A stretch of 64,000 nt of DNA from Stenotrophomonas nitritireducens (GTDB lineage Bacteria > Pseudomonadota > Gammaproteobacteria > Xanthomonadales > Xanthomonadaceae), in NCBI RefSeq assembly GCF_001431425.1, contig NZ_LDJG01000001.1, positions 1 to 64,000 of the forward strand. Direction: 5' to 3'. Under the pieces are notes generated by a model. That model was not told the origin of the DNA. It ran no database searches and saw nothing but the letters and a program-made list of their open reading frames with translations. Of this stretch, positions 44,432 to 55,150 are shown piece after piece; the first letter of the stretch is position 1; every line of letters begins with the position of its first letter. The translations under genes and the position numbers were made by a program.

Positions 44432-46404
44432 GTTCGTGCTCCGGTTGGTACTCCGGGTTGAGGGCGGTGCCTGTGCAGGTCACGCAATAATGAAGCGAGG
44501 TCCGACGAGGCGCCAGCGTAACGCGTCTCGCTGAAACGCTGGCTGAGCAGTACCAGTCCGCTGCCGGGACGCGCCGCTTCCACGCGCGCGGCCCAGCTGC
44601 CCGCCGGTTCGTGCGGATGGCGGCCCAGGCCGAGACGGGCATAGCGGCGATCGAGCCGGTGCCAGGCGCGCAGCAGCGGATCGCGTTCGCGCTCGCCGCG
44701 CGCCAGCAGCCAGGCCATGGCGGCGACGGCGATGAGCGCGAACGTGGCGAGCAGCCCGATCAGTTGCGCCGGCTCCAGACGCTCGATGCCGAAGGGGCGC
44801 AGCAACTGCTGCTGGCGCCGCGCATCGAAGGACAGGACCATGCCGTTCCAGTTGCGGCGCAGCCAGTCGCCGGCCTGCGCGAGCTGCAGCCAGCGCGCCC
44901 CGATGTCCAGCCCGGCGCCGCCGGCACCGCTCCGCGCCAGGCGGTCTTCGAGTGTGTCGCGGATGCGTTCGGGTGCTACCGCCGCGGTCGGGTCGACGCG
45001 GGTCCAGCCGCGCTGCGGCAACCAGACCTCGGCCCAGGCGTGTGCGTCCATCCTGCGCACCAGCCAGTAGCCGCCGTAGCGGTTGCGGGTGCCGCCGGCA
45101 TAGCCGGTGACCACGCGGGCGGGGATGCCGGCGCCGCGCATCAGCACCACGAAGGCCGAGCTGAAGTGTTCGCAGAAGCCGGCCTTCCAGTCGAACAGGA
45201 ACTCGTCGGCGCCGTGCCGGCCGGGCAGCGGTGTGCTCAGGGTGTAGCTGAAGTCGCGGCCGATCCATTGCAGCGCGCGGCGGACGATGGCCGCGTCGTC
45301 GGTGCCGGCATCCCGGCGCCATTGCCGTGCCAGCGCCAGCGTGCGTGGATTGAACCCGGCGGGCAGCTGCAGGGCCTGTTCGCGCAGGGCGGGCGGCAGG
45401 TCCGGCTGGAAGCGCGCGGGCGGCGCGGAGCGCAGGTGCCAGCGGGTCAGTGCGGTCAACGGGCGGGCGCTCACCAGGGTGTAGTCGGCGTCCAGGCCGG
45501 TTTCGTCCGGCGCAGCCAGCGGCAGGTCCAGCGCCACCAGTTCGCGCCGTTCGGTGGGTTCGTACTCGATCTGGTAGTCCCACTGCGGCGGCGCTGTGGC
45601 GACAGGCGGCGGCGCGGCGCGGCGCTGGCTTTCCAGCCGTGTCCAGGTGCGTCCGTCGAAGCGGGTCAGTACCGGTCCGCGCCAGTAACGCTGCTCGGGC
45701 GCGGGGGCCGCGCCGGCGAACTGCACGCGCAGCGCGGGACTGTCGTCGGTCATCAGGTCCAGCCACTGCCCCGGCGCCATCGTGTCCGACAGGCCGGGTT
45801 GTCCTGCCGCCCGTTGCGGGATGCCCCACAACGGTGTCGGCAGCCGCGGCAGCAGCCAGAAGGCGGACAGCGCCAGCGGCAATGCGACCGCCAGCAGCCG
45901 GCCGACCATCCGCAACTGGAAGGCGGCCGGCCGCGGCGCCGTGCCGGTCTCGGCGTCGGCCAGGCGCTGCAGGCCGAGCAGGGCGCAGACCACCGCCGCC
46001 AGCGCCAGCAGCAGGGTGCCGGGCCCCTGGTCGAGCAGGAAGGCGGCGAACGGGGCGAACAGGGCGAAGCCGAGCAGGCTGCGCGCGTCGCGCAGGGTGC
46101 GCAGTTCGCTGGATTTGATCGCCAGCATCGCCGCCAGCAACGCGCAGCCGGTGTCGCGGCCCGGCGAAGCGCCCATCTGCCAGTAGATCGCCACCAGCAT
46201 GGTGGCCACCAGCAACAGGCGCAGCGGCAGGGGAACCCGGCGTCGCCAGGACAGCGCAGCCACCATCAGCGCCATCGCGGCAAACACGCCGGCCAGCGTG
46301 GTGGGCAACTGCAGCAGCAGTGGCAACAGGGCCAGCGCGGTGGTCAGCAGCGCCCAGCCGCGTGCGGCCGGATTCAGCGGTGGAAGAGCGGCCGCGCCGT
46401 TCAT
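44428..46404 (-). CDS. tgpA: TgpA-type membrane transglutaminase
   Basis: 658 residues. About six N-terminal transmembrane helices (to about residue 190), then a large periplasmic part. Its transglutaminase-like catalytic residues lie in DWKAGFCEHFSSAFVVLMR (Cys), MDAHAWAEVW (His) and WTRVDPTAAV (Asp). One more membrane helix and a cytoplasmic DUF4129-like tail follow. TgpA is essential in Pseudomonas aeruginosa. It follows the DUF58 and MoxR genes, the conserved partner set. Confidence 0.92.
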   Translation of the reverse strand: MNGAAALPPLNPAARGWALLTTALALLPLLLQLPTTLAGVFAAMALMVAALSWRRRVPLPLRLLLVATMLVAIYWQMGASPGRDTGCALLAAMLAIKSSELRTLRDARSLLGFALFAPFAAFLLDQGPGTLLLALAAVVCALLGLQRLADAETGTAPRPAAFQLRMVGRLLAVALPLALSAFWLLPRLPTPLWGIPQRAAGQPGLSDTMAPGQWLDLMTDDSPALRVQFAGAAPAPEQRYWRGPVLTRFDGRTWTRLESQRRAAPPPVATAPPQWDYQIEYEPTERRELVALDLPLAAPDETGLDADYTLVSARPLTALTRWHLRSAPPARFQPDLPPALREQALQLPAGFNPRTLALARQWRRDAGTDDAAIVRRALQWIGRDFSYTLSTPLPGRHGADEFLFDWKAGFCEHFSSAFVVLMRGAGIPARVVTGYAGGTRNRYGGYWLVRRMDAHAWAEVWLPQRGWTRVDPTAAVAPERIRDTLEDRLARSGAGGAGLDIGARWLQLAQAGDWLRRNWNGMVLSFDARRQQQLLRPFGIERLEPAQLIGLLATFALIAVAAMAWLLARGERERDPLLRAWHRLDRRYARLGLGRHPHEPAGSWAARVEAARPGSGLVLLSQRFSETRYAGASSDLASLLRDLHRHRPQPGVPTGART

Positions 46405-46471
46405 GGCGCGCCTCCCCGTGCGCCGCTTTTCGGGCTGCGTTGCCGTGAAAAACGGCTGTCCTGTCGTTTCT

Positions 46472-47429
46472 TCATGCGTCGGGCATCAACGCCAGCGCAC
46501 GCAGGCACTGGTGGCGGTGGGCATCGCCGGTGGCCGGTCCCAGGGGCGGTTGGCCCGGCAGCAGCAGGCGATAGCGGCGGCCCTCGCGTTCGGCATCATC
46601 CACCCAGCGCGCCAACCGTGCGATGCGGCGCTCATGCGGCAGCGGGCCGAGGGCATGCCAGTCCAGCAGCAGCTCGGAGCCGATGGGACGTTCGTATTCG
46701 CGCACCAGCAGGGTGTCGCGGCGGGCCGAGTGTTTCCAGGCGATGGTGCGTCGGGCGTCGCCCTGCCGGTAGGGGCGCAGCTGCTGCAGTTCGTCGCCGA
46801 GCCGGTGCTGGCGGGTACGGGGCGAGGCGCTGCCGGTGTCGGGCAGCGGTGGAGCGGCATGTTCCGGAGCGGGATAGACCAGCACCGGCGCCGCCGGCCA
46901 GACCCAGCTCCAGGCGCGCACCAGCCCCAGCGGCTGGGTGGTGGACAGGCGGATCCGCTGCAGGTCGAGCCAGCCGCGGTGGACGGTGGGCAGCCACAGG
47001 TCGATTTCCGTGCGGTCGGTCTCGGCGAGGTCGGCGCAGGCCGTGGCCGGACCGCGGGCCACCTGCAGCCCGCGACGCGGTCGGCGGTCATTGCGGGCCA
47101 GCGCCAGGCGCAGCCGCAGCGGCATGCCGGCCGCCACCGGCTCGGCCGATGCGGCCTCCACGCGCAGCCCGGCCAACTGCAGATGCGCCTGCAGCGCGCT
47201 GGCCAGCGCGGTGGCCGCGAGCAGCAGGGCCAGCAGCAGTGCCGGGTTGTTGTTGTAGTTCAGCGCGCCCAGCAGCATCACCGCCAGCAGCGCGGCGAGG
47301 AACAGGCCGAAGCCGGTGGGCAGGACGTAGATGCGATGGCGATCGAGCGTGACCGGCAGCGATTCGGGCCGGCGCGGCCGCGCGAGTCGTTGCAGGGCCT
47401 GCAGGCGGGCGTGCAGCCAGGCGGGCACG

Positions 47430-47449
<20 letters not shown>
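46472..47449 (-). CDS. DUF58-domain membrane protein
   Basis: 325 residues. Two transmembrane helices near residues 30-75, then a beta-rich part and the DUF58 signature GDELQQLRPYRQGDARRTIAWKH followed by LLVREYE. The family accompanies MoxR ATPases and transglutaminases in envelope assembly; its biochemical role is unclear. The start overlaps the moxR gene by 20 bp. Confidence 0.9.
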
Positions 47450-48380
<931 letters not shown>

Positions 48381-48420
48381 GGTCGTCTCGGATCAGGGGT
48401 CTAAGGGAGTGTAAGCGGCA

Positions 48421-50268
48421 ATGCAGGTGGGTCAGCGTGCGCGCAATGCGTTCGTCGTGCTTTGGGTGGTGATCACGGCGCTGAAGGCGGTCGTGGCCGC
48501 GCGCCTGCCGTTGTTCGTCGACGAGGCGTTCTACTGGCAGGAGGGCCGGCATCTGGCAGCCGCCTATTCGGACCTGCCGGCGCTGACCGCGTGGATGACG
48601 CGTTTCGGCGAAGAGCTGGCCGGCCATCACGCCTTCGGCATACGCCTGCCGTTCCTGGTGATGGGGGCGCTCCTGCCGTGGATGGTCGTGCGCATATCCG
48701 CACGCTGGTTCGGAGCGCGGTTCGGTTGGCAGGCCGGCTCGCTCACGCTGTTGATGCCGCTCTCGGCGACGCTGGGGATCCTGGCGGTGCCCGACGTGCC
48801 CATGGCGTTCGCCGCCGTGCTCTGCCTCGACGCCGGCGCCCGCCTGCTGCGCAATGTCGATGCGGGCAGCGCGTTGATGCTGGCCTCCGGGCTGGTGCTG
48901 GGGGCGCTGAGCCACTACCGCTTCATCGGCGTGATCGGGGTCGGTTTCATCGCGCTGCTGCTGTTGCCGGAAGGTCGGCGCACGCTGCGCGATGCACGGA
49001 TATGGGTGGCGCTGACGGTCGGCATCGTCGCCTGGTTGCCGCTGCTGGCCTGGAACCTGGACAACCAGGACGCGGGCCTGAAGTTCCAGCTGGTCGAGCG
49101 CCATCCCTGGGCGTTCCAGAGCAGCGGGCTGTGGTTCCTGGCCATCCAACCGCTGCTGGTGACGCCGTTGCTATGCATCGCCATGTGGCAGGCATGTGTG
49201 GCCGGCATCCGCCCGCTGCCGGCGGGCCCGCACCCGGTGCAATGGCGCTATTTCGCGCTGGTGGGCGGTGTCTCCACGCTCGCCATCTTCCTGCTCGGGT
49301 TCTTCACCGACGTGGAGCGCATCAGTTTCCATTGGCCGCTGCCGGGCTACTTCGCCCTGCTGGTAGCGGTGCCGCTCATCCTTGGCCGCTGGCCACGCCT
49401 CTGGCGGCGGCTCGCCTGGGTGCTGGCGCTGGCCGGCGTGGTCTGCGCGTTCGGCTATTACCTGGTCGCCGCTTCGCCGGCGCTGCGCGAGCAGCTGGCC
49501 GGCAACAAGTTCTACCCGCGCAATTTCGCCGGCTGGCAGCCCCTGGCCGATGCGGTGCGCGAGGAACTGGCCGGCATGCCGGAAGGCACCCGGGTGGTGG
49601 CCGGCAGCTTCAAGGTTGGCGCCGAGCTGGGATTCCTGCGCGACGATGCGTCCATCCATGTACTGCCGCATCCGCTCAACGACAAGCACGGACGTACCGC
49701 GCAGCTGGCATTGTGGAAGCTGATCGGAGAAGACCCGCATCCAGGCCAGCGGCTGCTGGTGCTGGCGCCGGGCGACCAGCGCTATCGCGACCTGCTGGCG
49801 CGCTACCACCAGGTGTGCGCGCTGGTGGGGCCGCTGCCGCCACCGCGCGTCGTGTCCACCGACCATGGCTACCAGCGTTTCCTGCTGTTCCGGCTGCCGG
49901 CCGGAAAGCAGCAGGGAGCCTGCGTCACCCCGGCGATGGCCTGGGTCAATATGCCGGAACCGGACGCTGTGGTGAGGGGTGTTGTCGACGTGCAGGGCTG
50001 GGCGTTCAAGGATGGCGTGGGGCTGGCCGGCGTCGATGTGCTGGTGGATGGCAAGGTCGTGGCCGTGGCCGACTACGGAGCGGACTACGATGTCACCGGC
50101 TACTGGAAGGTATCCACCGATCCGTATCATCCGAAGGTCGGCTTCAATGCGCATCTCGATGGCGCTGCGCTGGCGCCCGGCAGACACTGGCTTGGGCTGC
50201 GGCTGCGTGGGCGCGATGGCAGCGTCGAGGAATGGCAGGAGCAACCGTTCGAGGTTCCGGCGCGCTGA
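48421..50268 (+). CDS. ArnT/PMT-like membrane glycosyltransferase
   Basis: 615 residues. The first loop has the catalytic-acid pattern LFVDEAFYWQEGRHLAAAY (Asp-Glu), typical of GT39/GT83 enzymes using polyprenyl-phosphate sugars, followed by about ten transmembrane helices. The periplasmic C-terminal part ends with a beta-sandwich-like segment (VDVQGWAFKDGVGLAGVDVLVDG). It probably modifies lipid A, glycans or proteins on the periplasmic side. The acceptor is unknown. Confidence 0.82.
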   Translation: MQVGQRARNAFVVLWVVITALKAVVAARLPLFVDEAFYWQEGRHLAAAYSDLPALTAWMTRFGEELAGHHAFGIRLPFLVMGALLPWMVVRISARWFGARFGWQAGSLTLLMPLSATLGILAVPDVPMAFAAVLCLDAGARLLRNVDAGSALMLASGLVLGALSHYRFIGVIGVGFIALLLLPEGRRTLRDARIWVALTVGIVAWLPLLAWNLDNQDAGLKFQLVERHPWAFQSSGLWFLAIQPLLVTPLLCIAMWQACVAGIRPLPAGPHPVQWRYFALVGGVSTLAIFLLGFFTDVERISFHWPLPGYFALLVAVPLILGRWPRLWRRLAWVLALAGVVCAFGYYLVAASPALREQLAGNKFYPRNFAGWQPLADAVREELAGMPEGTRVVAGSFKVGAELGFLRDDASIHVLPHPLNDKHGRTAQLALWKLIGEDPHPGQRLLVLAPGDQRYRDLLARYHQVCALVGPLPPPRVVSTDHGYQRFLLFRLPAGKQQGACVTPAMAWVNMPEPDAVVRGVVDVQGWAFKDGVGLAGVDVLVDGKVVAVADYGADYDVTGYWKVSTDPYHPKVGFNAHLDGAALAPGRHWLGLRLRGRDGSVEEWQEQPFEVPAR

Positions 50269-50328
50269 CGCATCGGCGGCGTTGCCCGGCTTGGGTTCGA
50301 AGGCAGGTGTCGAGACTTGGGGGATGAC

Positions 50329-51630
50329 ATGGAGGCATTGAGCGGAACGCAGGTGACGCGCCGGCAGGCGCGCCTCTGGAGCATTGTTGGGGCACTGCTG
50401 CTGGTGGCGGCCACGCTGGCGCTGCACATCGGGTTGCCGCTGTGGGACCACATCGATCTGGTGCCGATTTATCGCGCCTGGCTGGAAGGGGACGTGTCTT
50501 CATCCGGGTTCTGGCGGGTGCATGACGGCAGCCATCTGCATACGTCGGCCTATGCGGTCTTGCTGCTGACCACCTGGTTGTCGCATGGGCGGCCCTGGCT
50601 GGATTGCCTGGTCAGTGCGCTGTTGATGGTGGGTGTGGCAATGCTGCTGTTGCGCTTGGCGAGCCGTGTGCTGCCGCGCGGATTGGCGCGCGGATGGTGG
50701 TTCGTGGTGGGACTGCTGGCGTTCTATCCGGGACATCTGATCAACCTGCAATGGGGGTGGCAGGTTGCCGTCTTCATCAGCCTGGCAGGCCTGGTGGTGC
50801 CGGTGGTCCTTTTGACGGCGAGCAGCCTGCGCTGGAGCGGATGGGTGGCGAGCCTGGTGGCCGCAGTGCTCGGCGTCATGTCGTTTGGCACGACGTTGGC
50901 GGTATTCCCGGTGGCGGTAGCCTTGCTGCTGTCGCGATCGGACTGGAGCTGGTTGCGGCGGGCAATCGGCGTGTCGTTCTGGTTATTGGCGCTGGCCGGG
51001 CTGGTGGCGTGGATGCGTTGGGATCATGCTGGCCAGGCCATTGCGCGGCCGCACCTTGGCGATGCCTTGCTGTATGCGGGCAATTACCTGGGCAGCGGCC
51101 TGCTGCATTTCGCGCAGCCATTGGCATTGCCGTGGCTGGGAGTGGCGCTGCTAGTGGCGGCAGTCGTGGCGTGGCGTGCGCCACGGCAGCGTTTGCTGCC
51201 TTGTCTGGCACTGATGGCCTGCGCCATGGGTGCGGCGCTGTTGACGGCCTGGGGGCGTGCGGCTCCTTTCGGAGTGGAGCATGGCTTCATGACCCGCTAC
51301 GTGAGTTACTCGATCCTGTTCTGGTTCGGCTGGTTCATGCTGGTGCTGCCGGCGATGGTCGAACGGCCTGCTTGGCGCCGATGGTTGCGGCCATTGCTGT
51401 TGTTGGCTGCGGTGATTGCCACGTTCAACGCCATGCACATGACCAAGAAGGCGATTGGCGTGTCACGCAACGCCAATGCCTATGCCCGGCAGATCGTGAG
51501 CCAGTATCCGGACTACGATCCGCAGTTGCTGGAACGCGCCTACGGGCCGGGAAGGGACCAGACAGCTCCAGAATTGCTGGGTATCTGGCGGCAATACGGT
51601 TTCGCGCCATTCGAGCGGACGCCGGAATGA
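50329..51630 (+). CDS. polytopic membrane protein, glycosyltransferase-like
   Basis: 433 residues with about ten hydrophobic helices. The first periplasmic loop (PLWDHIDLVPIYRAWLEG) and a second (GFWRVHDGSHLHTSAY) carry acidic and His residues where GT-C enzymes have catalytic ones, but no clear family motif is present. It lies 60 bp after the ArnT/PMT-like gene on the same strand. GGGGGA before the ATG at 50329 fixes the start. Function unknown; a surface-glycan role is inferred from context. Confidence 0.7.
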   Translation: MEALSGTQVTRRQARLWSIVGALLLVAATLALHIGLPLWDHIDLVPIYRAWLEGDVSSSGFWRVHDGSHLHTSAYAVLLLTTWLSHGRPWLDCLVSALLMVGVAMLLLRLASRVLPRGLARGWWFVVGLLAFYPGHLINLQWGWQVAVFISLAGLVVPVVLLTASSLRWSGWVASLVAAVLGVMSFGTTLAVFPVAVALLLSRSDWSWLRRAIGVSFWLLALAGLVAWMRWDHAGQAIARPHLGDALLYAGNYLGSGLLHFAQPLALPWLGVALLVAAVVAWRAPRQRLLPCLALMACAMGAALLTAWGRAAPFGVEHGFMTRYVSYSILFWFGWFMLVLPAMVERPAWRRWLRPLLLLAAVIATFNAMHMTKKAIGVSRNANAYARQIVSQYPDYDPQLLERAYGPGRDQTAPELLGIWRQYGFAPFERTPE

Positions 51631-51649
51631 ATGCCCTGCACCCCGGCGT

Positions 51650-52222
51650 TCATGGCAGGCGATATCCCGCCTGGCGCAGCAGGTTCGACAGCGCGATCAG
51701 GGGCAGGCCGACCAATGCGCTGGGATCTTCGCTGTGGATCGCCTCGAACAGCGCGATGCCCAGCCCCTCGCACTTGAAGCTGCCGGCGCAGTCCAGCGGC
51801 AGTTCCGCCTCGACGTAGCGCTCGATCTCGTCCGCGTGCAGCGTGCGGAAGTGGACTCGGGTCAGGTCGGCGGCCTGCAGGTGCCGTTCGCCGTTGCTCA
51901 GGCAGATGGCGGTATGGAACAGCACCTCGCGGCCCGACATCGCGGCCAGCTGCGAGCAGGCGGCTGCGCGGGTGCCGGGCTTGCCGAGCGGCGCACCCCC
52001 CAGCTCGGCGACCTGGTCCGAGCCGATGACCCATGCGCCCGGGTGGCGCGCGGCCACGACCGCGGCTTTCGCCTGCGCCAGCCGCGCGGCCAGCACGGAG
52101 GGCGGTTCGCCGGGAAGCGGGGTTTCATCCGCCTCCGGGGCCGCGCAGCTGAACGGTATCCGCAGGCGGGACAGCAGTTCGGCCCGATAGCGGGAAGTGG
52201 AGGCGAGAATCAGGGCTGACAT
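51650..52222 (-). CDS. maf: Maf-family nucleotide pyrophosphatase
   Basis: 190 residues. Family motifs: LILASTSRYRAELLSRL, the catalytic-region VIGSDQVAELGG, KP in LGKPGTRAAA, and CEGLGIALFEAI. It hydrolyses non-canonical nucleotides (YceF/m7GTP branch in E. coli, which lies beside yceD-rpmF just as here). It is divergent from yceD with about 115 bp between. Confidence 0.93.
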   Translation of the reverse strand: MSALILASTSRYRAELLSRLRIPFSCAAPEADETPLPGEPPSVLAARLAQAKAAVVAARHPGAWVIGSDQVAELGGAPLGKPGTRAAACSQLAAMSGREVLFHTAICLSNGERHLQAADLTRVHFRTLHADEIERYVEAELPLDCAGSFKCEGLGIALFEAIHSEDPSALVGLPLIALSNLLRQAGYRLP

Positions 52223-52336
52223 GCGAGAATACCGGCGTGGAAGCCGTATCGAGTCTGCGTTCCCGGCGCCTTCGTGGCAATGGCCGGCGGAGTGGATTTG
52301 ACAGCGGGTTGGCCTGTCCTTAACATTCTGCAGCTT

Positions 52337-52846
52337 ATGTCCGCGAACGTGCCCGAATTGCTGGATGCTTGGCGGATGGTCGCAGCGCGCAGGCGCTTCG
52401 AAGGCCGTGTGCCGTTGTCCGCACTGGCACGCCTGCAGGGGCTGGTCGCCGATGCCGAAGGAGAGTGCAGCTATGCGCTGGAGTTCGGTCGCGACGAGGT
52501 CCTGCGGGTCGCCTATGTCGAATTGACCATCGATGCCGCGCTGCCGCTGGTCTGCCAGCGCAGCATGCAGCGTTTCCTGTTGCCGGTGAACATGGTGCAG
52601 CGGCTGGGCCTGGTCCGCGACGAAGACGAGGAACAGGCGCTTCCGCCGGATTACGAAGCGCTGCTGGTGCCGGAAGACGGCAGCCTGCGGCCGCTGGATC
52701 TGGTGGAGGACGAGCTGGTGATGGCGGTGCCGGTAGTGCCGGTGGCGCCGGGGAGCGAGGCGGTCGAACGCGACTTCTCCGCGACCAGCGAGGAACTGGG
52801 CAAGGCCAATCCGTTCGCGGCATTGGCGGCGCTGAAGAAACAATAG
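52337..52846 (+). CDS. yceD: YceD/DUF177 family protein
   Basis: 169 residues. The conserved part is [21 protein letters not shown], where proteobacterial YceD has its first Cys, followed by an acidic region and a C-terminal NPFAALAAL. It is required for normal 23S rRNA levels in several bacteria and plants. It precedes rpmF as almost always. The ATG at 52337 has TAACAT ten bases before it, so the transcript may be nearly leaderless. Confidence 0.9.
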   Translation: MSANVPELLDAWRMVAARRRFEGRVPLSALARLQGLVADAEGECSYALEFGRDEVLRVAYVELTIDAALPLVCQRSMQRFLLPVNMVQRLGLVRDEDEEQALPPDYEALLVPEDGSLRPLDLVEDELVMAVPVVPVAPGSEAVERDFSATSEELGKANPFAALAALKKQ

Positions 52847-52952
52847 CAGCCGGTTGTCGTCGGCGGCTGCGGCGAAAGCAAAACCAGTGCCGGATGTCAG
52901 CATCCCGCGCACTGCAACGACGAAACGAACGAACCGAGTTTGGAGCAATCCC

Positions 52953-53147
52953 ATGGCTGTGCAGAAATCCCGTGTTACCCCGTCCCGCCGCGGCCAGCGC
53001 CGTTCGCATGACTCGCTGAGCGCCAAGCAGCTGTCCACCGACCCGACCACCGGCGAAGTGCACCTGCGTCACCACATCACCGCCGACGGCTTCTACCGCG
53101 GCAAGAAGGTGATCGCGACCAAGACCTCGGTCGTCGAAGAAGATTGA
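52953..53147 (+). CDS. rpmF: 50S ribosomal protein L32
   Basis: 64 residues starting [19 protein letters not shown], the L32 signature. The zinc-binding cysteines seen in some L32 proteins are absent, as in other gammaproteobacteria. TGGAG precedes the start. Confidence 0.97.
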   Translation: MAVQKSRVTPSRRGQRRSHDSLSAKQLSTDPTTGEVHLRHHITADGFYRGKKVIATKTSVVEED

Positions 53148-53235
53148 TTCGCGGCGACGGCCGCCGCCATGCGGCGGCCGTCGCACCGATTCTTCCGGGT
53201 CTGCCGCAGAGCCGGCCCGCGCAACAGGAACCAGC

Positions 53236-54201
53236 ATGAGCAAGCGGATCTACTCGAGGATCGCGGGCACCGGTAGCTATTTGCCCGAGAAGGTGTTGAC
53301 CAATGAGGATCTGACCAAGATCGTCGACACCAGTGACGAGTGGATCCAGTCGCGTACGGGCATCCGCGAGCGGCACGTCGCCGCCGATGGCGAGACGACC
53401 GGCGACCTTGGCTACAACGCCGCGCTGCGCGCGCTGGAAGCGGCCGGCATCGAGCCGTCGCAGCTGGACATGATCGTCGTGGGGACCACCACGCCGGACC
53501 TGATCTTCCCGTCCACCGCCTGCCTGATCCAGGCGCGCCTCGGCGCGGCCGGCGCGGCGGCGTTCGACGTCAATGCGGCATGCTCGGGCTTCCTGTTCGC
53601 CTTGAGCGTGGCCGACAAATTCATCCGCAGCGGCGACGCCAGGCACGTACTGGTGATCGGTGCGGAAACCCTGACCCGCATCGTCGACTGGAACGACCGC
53701 ACCACCTGCGTGCTGTTCGGCGATGGCGCCGGCGCCGTCGTGCTCAAGGCCGACGAGGACACCGGCATCCTCAGTACCCATCTGCATGCCGACGGCACCA
53801 AGAAGGAACTGCTGTGGCACCCGGTCGGCGTATCCACTGGCCTGGACAAGCCCGGCAAGCTGACCATGAAGGGCAACGACGTGTTCAAGTACGCCGTCAA
53901 GGCGCTGGACTCGGTCGTGGACGAAACCCTGCAGGCCAACGGCCTGGACAAGTCCGACCTGGACTGGCTGATCCCGCACCAGGCCAACCTGCGCATCATC
54001 GAAGCCACGGCCAAGCGCCTGGATATGTCGATGGAGCAGGTGGTGGTGACCGTGGACAGGCATGGCAATACCTCGGCGGGCTCGGTGCCGCTGGCGCTGG
54101 ATCACGCGATCCGCTCCGGCAAGGTCGAGCGTGGCCAGCTGCTGCTGCTGGAAGCCTTCGGCGGCGGCTTCACCTGGGGTTCGGCGCTGCTGCGCTATTG
54201 A
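53236..54201 (+). CDS. fabH: beta-ketoacyl-ACP synthase III
   Basis: 321 residues; condenses acetyl- or acyl-CoA with malonyl-ACP to start fatty acid chains. The catalytic triad is Cys116 (NAACSGF), His248 (PHQANLRI) and Asn278 (HGNTSAG). It follows rpmF by 88 bp without an intervening plsX, unlike E. coli. Confidence 0.96.
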   Translation: MSKRIYSRIAGTGSYLPEKVLTNEDLTKIVDTSDEWIQSRTGIRERHVAADGETTGDLGYNAALRALEAAGIEPSQLDMIVVGTTTPDLIFPSTACLIQARLGAAGAAAFDVNAACSGFLFALSVADKFIRSGDARHVLVIGAETLTRIVDWNDRTTCVLFGDGAGAVVLKADEDTGILSTHLHADGTKKELLWHPVGVSTGLDKPGKLTMKGNDVFKYAVKALDSVVDETLQANGLDKSDLDWLIPHQANLRIIEATAKRLDMSMEQVVVTVDRHGNTSAGSVPLALDHAIRSGKVERGQLLLLEAFGGGFTWGSALLRY

Positions 54202-54272
54202 TATACCGGATTGGCCGGGGGCATGAGGTTCCCGGCGCGGCCCGATGGCCGCTGTTTCCGGGAGGTATCGTC

Positions 54273-55055
54273 ATGGCTGAACCCATTCTCATCGAAGGGC
54301 AGCGCGCATGGCTCAAACATTATGGTGAAAGCAGCCGGGCACTGGCCCTCGGGCTGCTGAATTTCGTCGCGCGCCGTTTCCAGCTCGATGCTTTGCGGCC
54401 GCCGCCGCACCGTGGCGGCGCGCAGGCGCGCGCGATCGAGGCGCGGCGCCTGGTCGAGCTCAAGGCGCAGGGCGTCAATGTTCCCGACGTGATCGGGCAG
54501 GGCAGGGCCGCGCTGGTGCTCGAGCATACCGGCGCTTCGTTCAATACCTGCCTGCGCGAGGCCGATGCGGCCGGGCGCGATCGCCTCGTGGCGGCCGCCA
54601 TCGAGGCCATTGCCGAAGCGCACCGGAGCGGCGCGTATTTCGGCCAGCCGTTGCCGCGCAACATGACCTGGGACGGGCGGCGCGTGGGTTTCATCGACTT
54701 CGAGGAAGACCCCCTGGAGGTCATGGACCTGGACCAGGCGCAGGCGCGCGACTGGCTGATGTTCGGCTACGGCGTGGCCCGCTATTACGAGAAGCGCCCG
54801 CAGGTGCTCAGGGCGATGCTGGCCGATGCGATGGAAGCGGCGGACCGGCCGGTGGTCGAACACGCGCATGAGGTCACCGGTCGCCTGCAGAGGCTGGCGG
54901 GCCTGCTGCAGCGCGCCGGCAAGTCGGGGCGCGCGCTCGCCCGTGCCATCCTGGTCGTGCACGCGGCCACCGCCTTCGGCTTCCTCGCCCTGGCGGTGTT
55001 GTCGCTGGACTGGCTTGCCGATGGCGAACTGGACCTGCTGGCGCTGCTTGCCTGA
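54273..55055 (+). CDS. kinase-fold membrane-linked protein, unassigned
   Basis: 260 residues. The middle resembles the atypical small kinases of the Kdo/RIO type: VLEHTGASF, then HRSGAYFGQPLPRNMTWDG (catalytic-loop-like but lacking the usual Asp) and the metal-Asp motif VGFIDFEEDPLEVMDL. One hydrophobic helix near the C-terminus (AATAFGFLALAVLSLDWLA). GGAGG before the ATG supports the start. It sits between fabH and fabD, where no such gene is found in E. coli; a link to lipid or LPS synthesis is inferred only. Confidence 0.65.
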   Translation: MAEPILIEGQRAWLKHYGESSRALALGLLNFVARRFQLDALRPPPHRGGAQARAIEARRLVELKAQGVNVPDVIGQGRAALVLEHTGASFNTCLREADAAGRDRLVAAAIEAIAEAHRSGAYFGQPLPRNMTWDGRRVGFIDFEEDPLEVMDLDQAQARDWLMFGYGVARYYEKRPQVLRAMLADAMEAADRPVVEHAHEVTGRLQRLAGLLQRAGKSGRALARAILVVHAATAFGFLALAVLSLDWLADGELDLLALLA

Positions 55056-55150
55056 GCCGGTTGGCAACGGCCTGCATACGCGCCAGTACAGACGGGCGGG
55101 GGCATTCACGCTTATGATGCGCCGCTTCGATTCATGCAGCAGATGACCGC

